Origin: Candidatus Competibacteraceae bacterium
GTDB taxonomy: Bacteria > Pseudomonadota > Gammaproteobacteria > Competibacterales > Competibacteraceae
Assembly: GCA_016699715.1 (NCBI GenBank)
Contig: CP065007.1
Span: 2,170,001 to 2,234,000 of the forward strand
Length of the DNA: 64,000 nt
Direction: 5' to 3'
The notes under the pieces are model-generated. The model saw nothing but the letters and a program-made list of their open reading frames with translations. It made no database searches and was not told where the DNA came from. The position numbers were made by a program, and so were the translations under genes. Positions within the stretch are counted from its first letter, which is position 1; each line of letters begins with the position of its first letter. Shown in pieces: positions 33,242-42,397 of this stretch.

Positions 33242-33742
33242 TCAGCCAATCCAGCCGGTGAGCGTCCAGGATAGAAAGGTATAGCCCAGGGCGTAGAGCG
33301 CGCCGGTCCAGACCGGGGTATTGAAGGCGTGGCGCAGGATGTGGGCCATGATGGCGATGCTCCAGGCCATCAACGCCAGCATCAGTAGCGTGGGAAACTG
33401 GTTGTCGCCTTGCGGTCCCTGGCGCACGATCCAGAGCATCGGCGGCAGCGCCAGCAGCCCCATCAGGGTGCCGGAGCCGGTCAGAGCGGCCAGGGTTTGT
33501 TCGAAGCGGCCGGGGCGTCGGTACAGGATCAGCATCAGGTACAGCAAGCCGGCCAGCAGCACCATGTCCAGCAGTATTTGCAGGAGCGCCACCTGCACCG
33601 GCACGCTGAGAGCGAGCACCAGCAGGCCGGATGCGCCATAAGCCAGCAAACACATTTTCAGCAGCGCCATGGAGGCCGGTACGTCCCGCGGGCCTTTACG
33701 GAACAGGCAAATATCCAGAAACAGATCGAACAGGATACGCAT
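33242..33742 (-). CDS. Inner-membrane protein, function unknown
   Basis: A 166-residue protein with four or five hydrophobic segments (LLKMCLLAYGASGLLVLAL, LLDMVLLAGLLYLMLIL, LMGLLALPPMLWIV, LLMLALMAWSIAIMAHIL, LYALGYTFLSWTLTG). The start MRILFDLFLDICLF at 33742 fits a reentrant N terminus. It lies between hslO (4-nt gap) and mpl. No family was recognised with confidence. Confidence 0.72.
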   Translation of the reverse strand: MRILFDLFLDICLFRKGPRDVPASMALLKMCLLAYGASGLLVLALSVPVQVALLQILLDMVLLAGLLYLMLILYRRPGRFEQTLAALTGSGTLMGLLALPPMLWIVRQGPQGDNQFPTLLMLALMAWSIAIMAHILRHAFNTPVWTGALYALGYTFLSWTLTGWIG

Positions 33743-33746
33743 GGAT

Positions 33747-34616
33747 TCAGTGGCGAACGACGGAGGGAGCGGGGCCGGTGGCCGCGAACAAGCCGGCGAT
33801 GTCGAGTGGGTCAAAGGCGTAACGATGGCCGCAAAACTCGCAGTCCACTTGCAGCGTGCGCTCATCGGCCAGCGCTTGACGGAGTTCGCTCTCACCCAGC
33901 GCGCTCAGCATGCCGGCGGTGCGTTCCCGCGAGCAGTTGCAACGGTAGCGGAGGCTTCGTGGGGCAAACACCCGGACATCCTCTTCATGGAACAGCCGAC
34001 GCAGCAGCGTGGAAACGTCCAGTCGCAGCAGTTCGGTGGGTTGCAGGGTATCGGCCAGCATATTCAGACGTCGCCAAGCATCCGGTTCGGCGTCGTTGCC
34101 GGGTAGTTGCTGCAATAGCAGGCCAGCGGCGCTTTGCTCGTCGGTGGCCAGCCAGACCCGGGTGGGCAACTGCTCGGAATGCGCGAAATAGTGCTCCAGG
34201 GTTTCCGTCAGGGTATTGCCGCGCAGATCGATCACGCTTTGATAGGGATCTTTAGCCGAGCCGGCGTCAAGGGTCAGGACGAGTGTGCCGTCGCCGCACA
34301 GCGCGTGTAGCGGAGCCGGTTCCGGTTCGCCGTTCCAGCGGGCCAGTCCGCGCAGGGTATGGTCGGCGGCGACTTGCACCACCAGCAAGCGTAGTGGTCC
34401 GCGCGCCTGGATCTGCAGAGTCAGCAGACCATCGAATTTGATGGTCGCCGATAGCAGAGCGGCGGCGGCGACGGCCTCGCCCAGTACTTGGCGGACCGCT
34501 AACGGGTAGGCACGGCGTTCCAGCACCGTCCGCCATGTAGCGTCAAGCCGCACGATTTCGCCGCGGATCGGCAGGGTTTCGAAAAGAAAGCGTTGCAGGC
34601 AGTCGCGGTCGGACAT
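33747..34616 (-). CDS. hslO: Redox-regulated chaperone Hsp33
   Basis: A 289-residue holdase that is activated when its C-terminal zinc centre is oxidised. The four zinc cysteines are in CNCSRERTAG and CEFCGHRY. The GGSLTVT-like core is seen as TLVLTLDAG, and LLRRLFHEEDVRVF is a family motif. The start at 34616 is preferred; a few codons upstream (MPTTN) are an alternative. It leads the minus-strand run that goes on to mpl. Confidence 0.94.
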   Translation of the reverse strand: MSDRDCLQRFLFETLPIRGEIVRLDATWRTVLERRAYPLAVRQVLGEAVAAAALLSATIKFDGLLTLQIQARGPLRLLVVQVAADHTLRGLARWNGEPEPAPLHALCGDGTLVLTLDAGSAKDPYQSVIDLRGNTLTETLEHYFAHSEQLPTRVWLATDEQSAAGLLLQQLPGNDAEPDAWRRLNMLADTLQPTELLRLDVSTLLRRLFHEEDVRVFAPRSLRYRCNCSRERTAGMLSALGESELRQALADERTLQVDCEFCGHRYAFDPLDIAGLFAATGPAPSVVRH

Positions 34617-34835
34617 GTTCGTGGTTGGCATTGCTCGGTGGAAAGTAGGCCAAGGCGCAAAGTACCCGCTTGCCACGACTTTAACAAGATGCGGGAACAT
34701 GCCGTGCTCGTTGCCTTGTCCGGGGAGGCGCCAACCCCCCCTATTTAAATCGAAATTATTTAAATAATTTTTTTGTTGAAATAGCAATATGTTGTTTTTG
34801 CGTGAATTTTTAAAAAAGCTGTGCGTTAGCTTTTC
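34617..34835. promoter_or_regulatory. AT-rich region upstream of the mraZ promoter
   Basis: The stretch 34737-34830 is strongly AT-rich with A and T tracts (TTTAAATCG, ATTTAAATAATTTTTTT, TTTTTAAAAAA). Its place just upstream of the mraZ -35 fits an UP element that raises transcription of the dcw cluster. It may also hold the hslO promoter. Confidence 0.45.
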
Positions 34836-34865
34836 TTGACAGCGCCAGCTGGACCTTCCTATAGT
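34836..34865 (+). promoter_or_regulatory. Promoter of the dcw cluster (Pmra)
   Basis: TTGACA (34836-34841) and TATAGT (34860-34865) are separated by 18 nt. Six of six and five of six positions match the sigma-70 consensus. The element lies 62 nt before the mraZ start, in the position of the known mra promoter. Confidence 0.8.
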
Positions 34866-34879
34866 CTGGTGGCGGAAAG

Positions 34880-34901
34880 TGGGAGAATGTGGGGTGTGGG
34901 A
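34880..34901 (+). promoter_or_regulatory. MraZ-binding TGGGN repeats
   Basis: TGGGA (34880), TGGGG (34890) and TGGGA (34897) lie just downstream of the -10. MraZ represses its own operon by binding TGGGN direct repeats separated by 5 nt. The first two copies have that exact spacing; the third is shifted 3 nt closer. Confidence 0.65.
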
Positions 34902-34927
34902 TTGGTTCGGTCCCAAGGGGTGCGGCG

Positions 34928-35383
34928 TTGTTCCGTGGTATCAATCCGTTATCACTGGATGGCAAGGGGCGGTTGTCGTTGCCGGTCAAGTACCGCCAGA
35001 GCCTGCTGGAAGCGGCGGCTGGGCAATTGGTGCTGACCATCGATCGCGACCGTTGCCTGTTGTTGTATCCGCTCCCGGTTTGGGAAGAGGTCGAGCGGAA
35101 GCTGATTCAACTTTCCAGCACCAACCAGCGGACCAGAGCCCTCAAACGATTATTGTTGGGACATGCCGAAGAATGTTGCCTGGATGCCAGCGGCCGGATC
35201 CTGTTGCCAGCCCCCTTGCGCGAGTTTGCGAACCTGGAGAAGCGAGTGGTACTGGTGGGGCAGGGAAATAAATTCGAAATCTGGAACGAACCATCCTGGT
35301 ATGCATGGCGCGAGTCGCTGTTGGCCGAAGAGGAAGATCAGGCCGCTGAGCCGTTGCCCGATCTGGATACGCTGGCGTTCTAG
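34928..35383 (+). CDS. mraZ: Transcriptional regulator MraZ
   Basis: A 151-residue double-AbrB-fold regulator of the dcw cluster. The start is TTG at 34928, 7 nt after AAGGGG; it gives the family N terminus (L/M)FRG followed by LSLDGKGRLSLPVKYR. The second half repeats the motif as LDASGRILLPAPLR. An ATG at 34889 would add 13 residues not present in the family and would overlap the operator. It is the first gene of the cluster. Confidence 0.94.
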   Translation: MFRGINPLSLDGKGRLSLPVKYRQSLLEAAAGQLVLTIDRDRCLLLYPLPVWEEVERKLIQLSSTNQRTRALKRLLLGHAEECCLDASGRILLPAPLREFANLEKRVVLVGQGNKFEIWNEPSWYAWRESLLAEEEDQAAEPLPDLDTLAF

Positions 35384-35389
35384 CACGTC

Positions 35390-36331
35390 ATGATGAGCAC
35401 CGCTCTGTTATCACACCAGCCGGTCCTGTTGAGCGAGGCGCTGGCTGCTCTGCACCTTCATCCGAACGGTCGTTACGTGGATGCCACGTTTGGTCGGGGT
35501 GGGCACACGGCGGCTTTGCTGGCGGCGCTTGGGCCGGAAGGGCGGGTGCTGGCGCTTGATCGAGACCCCGCGGCGGCGCGCTGCGCGGCCGAGCGTTTCG
35601 GCGGCGATGCTCGCTTTACCTTCGTGCGGGCGGCGTTCGGTCGCTTGAGCGAGGTGGTTGCCGGGTGGGGATGGTCTGGCCAGGTTGACGGGATTTTGCT
35701 GGATTTGGGGGTGTCGTCGCCGCAGTTGGACGATCCGGCCCGCGGTTTCAGCTTCAATCAGGACGGTCCGCTGGATATGCGCATGGACCCGACGGTGGGA
35801 AGCAGCGCGGCCGAATGGCTGGATCGGATCGACGAAGTCGATCTGGGGCGGGTGCTGATGGAATACGGCGAGGAGCGTTTTTATCGGCGGGTGGCGCGCG
35901 CGATTGTCGCCGCGTGGCGGCAATCGCCCGTCGCCACCACCAAGCAATTGGCCGCCATCGTCGCCGCGACCGTTCCTACCCGCGAACCGGGCAAGCATCC
36001 CGCCACCCGTACTTTCCAAGCCATTCGGATCGCGGTCAACGATGAGCTGCGCGAGTTGCGGGCGGTGTTGCCACAGGCGGTGCGCATGCTGGTGCCCGGT
36101 GGTCGGCTGGTGGTCATCAGTTTTCACTCCCTGGAGGATCGGGTGGTCAAGCAGTTTATGCGGGAACAGGCGCGCGGCCGGGAACTGCCTCTGGATCTAC
36201 CGGTGGTAGGGGGTCCGGCGGGGATGACCTTGCGACTGCTTGGGCGAGCGGTGCGGCCTGGTGGCGCGGAGATTGCCGCCAATCCGCGGGCACGCAGCGC
36301 ATTGCTGCGGGCGGCGGAGCGATTGGCATGA
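35390..36331 (+). CDS. rsmH: 16S rRNA m4C1402 methyltransferase RsmH
   Basis: A 313-residue SAM-dependent methyltransferase acting on C1402 of 16S rRNA. The motifs HQPVLLSEAL, DATFGRGGHTAALL (SAM binding) and DLGVSSPQLDDPARGFSF are diagnostic. It starts 6 nt after mraZ and its stop overlaps the ftsL ATG by 4 nt. Confidence 0.96.
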   Translation: MMSTALLSHQPVLLSEALAALHLHPNGRYVDATFGRGGHTAALLAALGPEGRVLALDRDPAAARCAAERFGGDARFTFVRAAFGRLSEVVAGWGWSGQVDGILLDLGVSSPQLDDPARGFSFNQDGPLDMRMDPTVGSSAAEWLDRIDEVDLGRVLMEYGEERFYRRVARAIVAAWRQSPVATTKQLAAIVAATVPTREPGKHPATRTFQAIRIAVNDELRELRAVLPQAVRMLVPGGRLVVISFHSLEDRVVKQFMREQARGRELPLDLPVVGGPAGMTLRLLGRAVRPGGAEIAANPRARSALLRAAERLA

Positions 36332-36615
36332 AAAACCGGGTCCTGCTGGTGGCGTTGCTGATCACCACCGTGCTCAGCTCCGGCGTGGGCGTGGTTTACA
36401 CCCAACACGCCAACCGGCAGCTTTTCATCGATCTCCAGAAACTGCAGGCGCAGCGAGACGATCTCGAAGTTGAATGGGAATTGCTGCAACTGGAACAAAG
36501 CACCCTGGTCACGGACGCCGTGATCGAGCAGACGGCACGGAAGCGTTTGGACATGCTGATCCCGGATCCGGGTGAGGTCCTTTACATTACTCCTCATGAA
36601 TCCAATGTTCGGTAA
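36328..36615 (+). CDS. ftsL: Cell division protein FtsL
   Basis: A 95-residue bitopic divisome protein. One N-terminal helix (VLLVALLITTVLSSGVGVVYT) is followed by a coiled coil (LQKLQAQRDDLEVEWELLQL). It forms the FtsQLB complex. Position between rsmH and ftsI settles the call. It overlaps rsmH by 4 nt and ftsI by 20 nt. Confidence 0.93.
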   Translation: MKNRVLLVALLITTVLSSGVGVVYTQHANRQLFIDLQKLQAQRDDLEVEWELLQLEQSTLVTDAVIEQTARKRLDMLIPDPGEVLYITPHESNVR

Positions 36616-38383
36616 CACCCTATCCAGAAACAGGAAAAACCCCACGGGCGTGCTGCCGCGCGCGGTGCAGGCACTGCGCGCCATGACTCGCCGGGGGTTG
36701 GTGCTGAGCCTGCTGTGCGTGGCGGCGGGGGGCATGGTGGCGCGCGCGGCTTACCTGCAACTGGTTCATACCGATTTCCTGCAGGGGCAGGGCGACGAAC
36801 GTTTCCTGCGAGTGGTCGAGGTACCGGCGCACCGTGGGATGATCCTCGATCGCAACGGCGAACCGCTGGCGGTCAGCTCGCCGGTGGATTCGATCTGGGC
36901 GCAGCCGACGGAATTGAAGCAACAGCGCCATCGCTGGCCGGCGCTCGCGTCGCTGCTCGGGCTGACGATGGCGGAGTTGGAGCAAAAACTGGCGGTGCCC
37001 GAAACTCGTCAGTTCGTTTATCTGCGCCGGCATCTGGCCCCGAGCGTGGCCCAGCGGATTCTTCAGCTTGGGGTTCCCGGCGTGTACTCGCGGCGCGAAT
37101 ACCGTCGTTACTACCCGGATGCCGAGGTGACTTCACACCTGCTGGGTTTCACCGACATCGACGATTTCGGTCAGGAAGGGTTGGAAAAAAGCTTCGATAC
37201 CCAGTTGCGTGGCATCCCCGGCAGCAAGCGGGTCATCAAGGATCGACTGGGCCAGATCGTCGAGGATGTGGAAAGTATTCGGGTACCGCAGGCGGGGCAA
37301 CCCGTAGTGTTGAGCATCGACCGGCGGCTGCAATACTTCGCCTACCGCGCGCTCAAGACGGCGGTGCATGAGAACAAGGCCAGCGCCGGCGCGGCGGTGA
37401 TCGTGGACGCGCTGACCGGCGAGATCCTGGCCATGGTGGATCAGCCGGCGGGCAATCCGAACAATCGCGCCGAGCTGAAAAGCAATTTATTGCGCAACCG
37501 GACGATCACCGATGTTTATGAACCCGGCTCGACCGTGAAGCCCTTCACGATCGCCATGGCACTGGAAAGCGGGCGTTGGACACCCCACACGCGGGTGAAT
37601 ACCGCGCCGGGTTGGCTCAAGGTGGGCCGCAACCGGGTGCGTGACGTGCATAACTACGGCTTGATCGATGTGACGCATGTGCTCAGCAAATCCAGCAATG
37701 TCGGTACCAGCAAGATCGCCTTGTCCTTGCCGGCCGAGCGTTTGTGGAAAGTGTATAGAGAGATCGGTTTCGGGGCGCCGACCGAGGTCGGTCTGATCGG
37801 CGAGCAATCCGGCGTATTGCGCCATTTCAGCAAGTGGGGGGGCGAAATCGGCCACGCCAACCATGCCTTCGGATACGGTTTTTCGGTCAACATGTTGCAG
37901 TTGGCCCAAGCGTATGTCGTGCTCGCGGCGGATGGCATTCGGCGACCACTGACCCTCCTCAAGCGCGAACGGCCACTCGATCCGGCCGACGAGCAGCGAG
38001 TGCTGTCGGCGCGGGCGGTGCAACAAGTACGGGCAATGATGGAAGAGGCCGTGAGTCGAAAGGGAACTGGATTCAAAGCCAGTGTGCCCGGCTATCGGGT
38101 GGCGGGCAAGACTGGCACGGTGCATAAGATCATCAACGGTCGCTATGCCCACAACCGCTATTTTTCCCTGTTCGCCGGCATGGTGCCGGCCAGCAATCCC
38201 CGACTGGTGATGGCGATCATCATCGACGAGCCGAAAGGCAAGGCTTATTACGGCGGCACGGTGGCGGCGCCGGTGTTCGGCAAAACCATGGGCGAGGTGT
38301 TGCGGATTCTGAACATCACGCCGGACGACCTGCCCAGCATGAAAATCGCCGATGTCGCGCCGGCGCTGGAGAAGCGGCCATGA
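36596..38383 (+). CDS. ftsI: Septal peptidoglycan transpeptidase FtsI (PBP3)
   Basis: A 595-residue class B penicillin-binding protein. It has an N-terminal membrane anchor (GLVLSLLCVAAGGMVARAAYL), a PBP-dimer domain starting RGMILDRNGEPLA, and transpeptidase motifs S312-TVK (STVK), SSN at 366-368 and KTG at 505-507. The ATG at 36596 was chosen; it lies inside the end of ftsL. Its stop overlaps the murE start by 4 nt. Confidence 0.96.
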   Translation: MNPMFGNTLSRNRKNPTGVLPRAVQALRAMTRRGLVLSLLCVAAGGMVARAAYLQLVHTDFLQGQGDERFLRVVEVPAHRGMILDRNGEPLAVSSPVDSIWAQPTELKQQRHRWPALASLLGLTMAELEQKLAVPETRQFVYLRRHLAPSVAQRILQLGVPGVYSRREYRRYYPDAEVTSHLLGFTDIDDFGQEGLEKSFDTQLRGIPGSKRVIKDRLGQIVEDVESIRVPQAGQPVVLSIDRRLQYFAYRALKTAVHENKASAGAAVIVDALTGEILAMVDQPAGNPNNRAELKSNLLRNRTITDVYEPGSTVKPFTIAMALESGRWTPHTRVNTAPGWLKVGRNRVRDVHNYGLIDVTHVLSKSSNVGTSKIALSLPAERLWKVYREIGFGAPTEVGLIGEQSGVLRHFSKWGGEIGHANHAFGYGFSVNMLQLAQAYVVLAADGIRRPLTLLKRERPLDPADEQRVLSARAVQQVRAMMEEAVSRKGTGFKASVPGYRVAGKTGTVHKIINGRYAHNRYFSLFAGMVPASNPRLVMAIIIDEPKGKAYYGGTVAAPVFGKTMGEVLRILNITPDDLPSMKIADVAPALEKRP

Positions 38384-39903
38384 GCGGCTTGGCGCGGTCT
38401 GACCTGGGTTCACTGCTGGCGGGCTTTGCCGAGGTGCCGGCGCCTCTGGCCGATCGGCCGGTTAGCGGGCTGGCGAGCGACAGTCGCGCGGTTCGGACTG
38501 GCGATCTGTTTTTCGCGGTGCGCGGCGGATGCCGACATGGTCTGGAGTTCATCGATGCGGTGCGCGCGGCGGGAGCGCTGGCGGTGGTTTGGGAACCGCC
38601 CCATGCGGGTGTGCCGTTGGTCGGCGTGGGCGCTCCACCCTTGTTGATGGTACCGGAATTGCGCCAGCGCATGGGGCTGATCGCCAGCCGTTTTTACGGC
38701 GTGCCGTCCGAGCGGTTGCGGGTGATCGGCATCACCGGCACCGACGGCAAAACCTCCTGCGCCCACTTTATCGCCCAGGCGTTGAGCGATGCGGAGCACG
38801 GACCGTGCGGCATTCTCGGCACCTTGGGCGTCGGCGAATACGGTCGGACCGCACCCTCGCCGCACACCACGCCGGACCCGCTGGCCGTGCAAGGCTGGCT
38901 AGCCCAACTGGTCGCCGCCGACCGGCGTTACGCCGTCATGGAAGTGTCCTCGCACGCCCTGGATCAGGGGCGGGTGAACGGCGTCGAATTCGCGGTCGCG
39001 GGGCTAACCAATCTGACCCGCGATCATCTGGATTACCACGGTACGCCGGAAGCCTACGCGGCGGCCAAGCGCCGGTTGTTCCGCGACCACCGACCCGGCC
39101 GGGCGGTGCTGAATCTGGACGATGCCTTCGGTCGCGCCCTCGCCGCCGAACCGTACGCCCAGACCGAAGTGATCGCTTACGGTCTGGGCGAGCGTCCGAC
39201 GCGTTCGGATCGCTTCGTTTGGGGCGAGGATTTGACGCTGACCTCGATGGGACTACGGCTGCGAATCCGCTCCTCCTGGGGCGACGGCGAGCTGTCGGCC
39301 GGCGTGCTGGGCCGGTTCAACGCCAGCAATCTATTGGCTGCCTTGGCGACCCTGCTGGCGCTGGATCTACCTTTGACCGAGGCATTGGCACGGTTGGCGC
39401 GAACCGCGACGGTGCCGGGACGGATGGAACGGCTGGCCGGTGGACCGAACCAGCCGCTGGCGGTGATCGATTACGCCCACACTCCCCACGCCCTGGAGCA
39501 GGCTTTGCGTGCCCTACGCGAGCACGGCGGCGGGCGCTTATGGTGCGTGTTCGGCTGCGGCGGCGACCGCGATGCCGGTAAACGGCCGCTGATGGGCGCG
39601 GCGGCCGAGCGTTGGGCCGACCGGGTAACGATCACCGACGATAATCCGCGCGGCGAGGACCCGCAACGCATCGTGCGCGACATTCTGGCCGGGATGCGCC
39701 ATCCCGCGGCGGCGGTGGTGATCCGCGACCGGCGGACCGCCATCGCCCACACCCTGGCCGAAGCCGCGCCCGGCGACATCGTGCTGATCGCCGGCAAGGG
39801 CCATGAGGAGCACCAGATCGTCGGCACCGAAAAACGACCCTTCAGCGATCGCAACGTGGCAGGCGAGTGCCTGTCGTCAGTCGGTCAGGCGGAAACCGCA
39901 TAG
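38380..39903 (+). CDS. murE: UDP-MurNAc-tripeptide ligase MurE (meso-diaminopimelate adding)
   Basis: A 507-residue Mur ligase. The P-loop is GTDGKTS, with SSHALDQGRVNGVEF and LTNLTRDHLDYHG as further family motifs. The DNPR motif (TDDNPRGEDP) marks specificity for meso-diaminopimelate rather than lysine. It adds the third residue of the stem peptide. It directly abuts murF. Confidence 0.96.
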   Translation: MSGLARSDLGSLLAGFAEVPAPLADRPVSGLASDSRAVRTGDLFFAVRGGCRHGLEFIDAVRAAGALAVVWEPPHAGVPLVGVGAPPLLMVPELRQRMGLIASRFYGVPSERLRVIGITGTDGKTSCAHFIAQALSDAEHGPCGILGTLGVGEYGRTAPSPHTTPDPLAVQGWLAQLVAADRRYAVMEVSSHALDQGRVNGVEFAVAGLTNLTRDHLDYHGTPEAYAAAKRRLFRDHRPGRAVLNLDDAFGRALAAEPYAQTEVIAYGLGERPTRSDRFVWGEDLTLTSMGLRLRIRSSWGDGELSAGVLGRFNASNLLAALATLLALDLPLTEALARLARTATVPGRMERLAGGPNQPLAVIDYAHTPHALEQALRALREHGGGRLWCVFGCGGDRDAGKRPLMGAAAERWADRVTITDDNPRGEDPQRIVRDILAGMRHPAAAVVIRDRRTAIAHTLAEAAPGDIVLIAGKGHEEHQIVGTEKRPFSDRNVAGECLSSVGQAETA

Positions 39904-41298
39904 ATGAGCACTCCCCTTTCCCCCCTGAGCCTGCGCGAAGCCGCTCGATTGTTGGAGGCTGAAATGTCGCCTGGCGCCGATGCGGTTTTTGCGGCGGTCG
40001 GCACCGACAGCCGCCGCCTGCCGGCGGATGCGTTGTTCGTGGCGTTAAGCGGGCCGAATTTCGACGGTCACGATTTCATCGCCGCCGCCCGTCAGCGAGG
40101 TGCCCAGGCGGCGCTGGTCAGCCGCTGGGTGGCCGATCCATTGCCACAGTTACGGGTGGTCGATACCCGGCTGGCGCTGGGCCGGCTGGCGGCGAGTTGG
40201 CGGGCACGTTTCACCGGCCCCCTGATCGCGCTGACCGGTAGCAACGGCAAGACCACGCTCAAGGAAATGCTGGCCGCCATCCTGCGACGGCGTGGGCCGA
40301 CCCTGGCCACCGAGGGCAACCTTAACAACGATATCGGCATGCCGCTGACCCTGTTGCGCTTGAACGCGGCGCATGGCTACGCGGTGATCGAGATGGGCGC
40401 CAACCATCATGGCGAGATCGCCTATCTGACCGGGCTGGCGCGGCCGGATGTGGCCATTATCAACAATGCCGGTCCCTGCCATCTGGAAGGATTCGGCGAC
40501 GTGGCCGGCGTGGCGCGCGCCAAGGGCGAGATTTTCCAGGGACTGAGCGCGGCTGGGGTCGCCATCGTCAACCGCGACGATCCCTACGCCGACGATTGGA
40601 TCGGGCTGAATCCAGGCCGACGAGTCGTCGATTTCGGCTTGGATCGGCCGGCGGCGGTCGGCGCGCGGATTTTGGACGCGGCCACCCATCGTTTCCGCTT
40701 GATCCTCCCCGTCGGGGAGACGGAGGTTCGCCTGCCGCTGCCCGGCCGACACAATATCCGCAACGCGCTGGCGGCGGCGGCGGGCGCGCTGGCGGTGGGC
40801 GCGACCCTGGACGATATCCAGCGGGGCTTGGAGTCCCTGCGCGATGTTGGCGGGCGGCTGCAGCGGCTGCGCGGCCAGCACGGCGGCACGGTGATTCACG
40901 ACGCCTATAACGCCAATCCAGCCTCGCTGGCGGCGGCGCTGCACACCGTTGGCGCCGGACCGGAGCGCAAGTGGCTGGTGCTGGGCGACATGCGCGAACT
41001 GGGGCCGGTGGCTGAGGCATTGCACGCACAGTCCGGCCGGGAGGCCAGGACCGCGGGATTCGAGCGGCTGTACGCCTTGGGCGAACACAGCCGGGCGGCG
41101 GCGGCGGCGTTTGGGGAGAGTGGTCGGCATTTCGCTGATATGGAATCGCTGATTGAAGCACTGCACCGCGACCTCACGCACAATGCCGAGCCACCAACGA
41201 TCTTGATCAAAGGCTCACGTGGCATGCGGATGGAGCGAGTGGTGGCGACCCTAATTGAGCCCGAGAAAACGAGCATGAACCCAGAGAGGCAGTCCTGA
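39904..41298 (+). CDS. murF: UDP-MurNAc-pentapeptide synthetase MurF
   Basis: A 464-residue ligase that adds D-Ala-D-Ala. The P-loop is GSNGKTTLKEML, with EMGANHHGEI and HDAYNANPASL as MurF-specific motifs. It starts directly after the murE stop and overlaps mraY by 1 nt. Confidence 0.96.
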   Translation: MSTPLSPLSLREAARLLEAEMSPGADAVFAAVGTDSRRLPADALFVALSGPNFDGHDFIAAARQRGAQAALVSRWVADPLPQLRVVDTRLALGRLAASWRARFTGPLIALTGSNGKTTLKEMLAAILRRRGPTLATEGNLNNDIGMPLTLLRLNAAHGYAVIEMGANHHGEIAYLTGLARPDVAIINNAGPCHLEGFGDVAGVARAKGEIFQGLSAAGVAIVNRDDPYADDWIGLNPGRRVVDFGLDRPAAVGARILDAATHRFRLILPVGETEVRLPLPGRHNIRNALAAAAGALAVGATLDDIQRGLESLRDVGGRLQRLRGQHGGTVIHDAYNANPASLAAALHTVGAGPERKWLVLGDMRELGPVAEALHAQSGREARTAGFERLYALGEHSRAAAAAFGESGRHFADMESLIEALHRDLTHNAEPPTILIKGSRGMRMERVVATLIEPEKTSMNPERQS

Positions 41299-42383
41299 TG
41301 CTGGTGTTGCTGGCCGAGTGGCTGACCGAATATCTCTACACAGGCTTCAATGTCTTCCAGTATCTGACGTTGCGGGGGATCCTGGGCGTTCTTACCGCGC
41401 TACTTATTTCCCTGGTCGTGGGTCCGGGCATGATCCGTCGGCTGAGCCGTTATCAGATCGGCCAACAGATCCGCGAGGATGGCCCACAGAGCCATTTTTC
41501 CAAGGCGGGTACCCCGACCATGGGTGGCGCCTTGATCCTGGTCGCCATCGCCATCGCTACCCTGCTGTGGGCCGACCTGCGCAATCGCTACGTCTGGATC
41601 GTGCTGCTGACGACGCTGGCTTTTGGGGCCATCGGTTGGATGGACGACTACAAGAAACTGGTTCTGCGCAACTCCAAGGGCTTGTCGGCGCGGACCAAAT
41701 ATTTCTGGCAGTCCTGCGCCGGACTGACGGCGGCGTTGCTGCTGTATTTCACCGCCCAGTCGGCGATGGAAACCCAGCTCATCGTGCCGTTTTTCAAAAA
41801 CGTGGCCCTGCACTTGGGCTGGCTGTTCGTGCCGCTGACCTACTTCGTCGTCGTTGGCGCCAGCAACGCCGTCAATCTGACCGATGGCCTGGACGGGCTG
41901 GCGATCGTGCCGACCGCCATGGTGGCCGGCGCCCTGGCGGTGTTCTGTTATGCCTCGGGTAATCGCATCTTCGCCGATTACCTCGGCATTCCGCATGTGC
42001 CGGGCGTGGGGGAGGTCATGGTGTTCTGCGGCGCGATGGTCGGTGCCGGCCTCGGTTTTCTCTGGTTCAACGCCTACCCGGCCCAAGTGTTCATGGGCGA
42101 TGTCGGCGCGTTGGCCTTGGGCGCCGCGCTGGGCGTCGTTGCCGTGGCGGTACGCCAGGAGCTGGTGCTGTTCGTGATGGGCGGGGTGTTCGTGATGGAA
42201 ACGGTGTCGGTGATTCTGCAGGTGGCCTCGTTCAAGCTGACTGGCCGGCGGATCTTTCGCATGGCGCCGCTGCATCATCATTTCGAACTCAAGGGTTGGC
42301 CGGAGCCGCGAGTGATCGTTCGTTTCTGGATCATCACCATCATCCTGGTGCTGATCGGTCTGGCAACCCTGAAAGTCCGTTAG
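41298..42383 (+). CDS. mraY: Phospho-MurNAc-pentapeptide transferase MraY
   Basis: A 361-residue polytopic enzyme that makes lipid I. The family motifs are SKAGTPTMGG, GWMDDYKKL (catalytic Asp pair), NAVNLTDGLDGLA, FMGDVGALALGA and MAPLHHHFELKGW. The ATG overlaps the murF stop by 1 nt. Confidence 0.97.
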   Translation: MLVLLAEWLTEYLYTGFNVFQYLTLRGILGVLTALLISLVVGPGMIRRLSRYQIGQQIREDGPQSHFSKAGTPTMGGALILVAIAIATLLWADLRNRYVWIVLLTTLAFGAIGWMDDYKKLVLRNSKGLSARTKYFWQSCAGLTAALLLYFTAQSAMETQLIVPFFKNVALHLGWLFVPLTYFVVVGASNAVNLTDGLDGLAIVPTAMVAGALAVFCYASGNRIFADYLGIPHVPGVGEVMVFCGAMVGAGLGFLWFNAYPAQVFMGDVGALALGAALGVVAVAVRQELVLFVMGGVFVMETVSVILQVASFKLTGRRIFRMAPLHHHFELKGWPEPRVIVRFWIITIILVLIGLATLKVR

Positions 42384-42397
42384 GAGATAAGGCGCGG

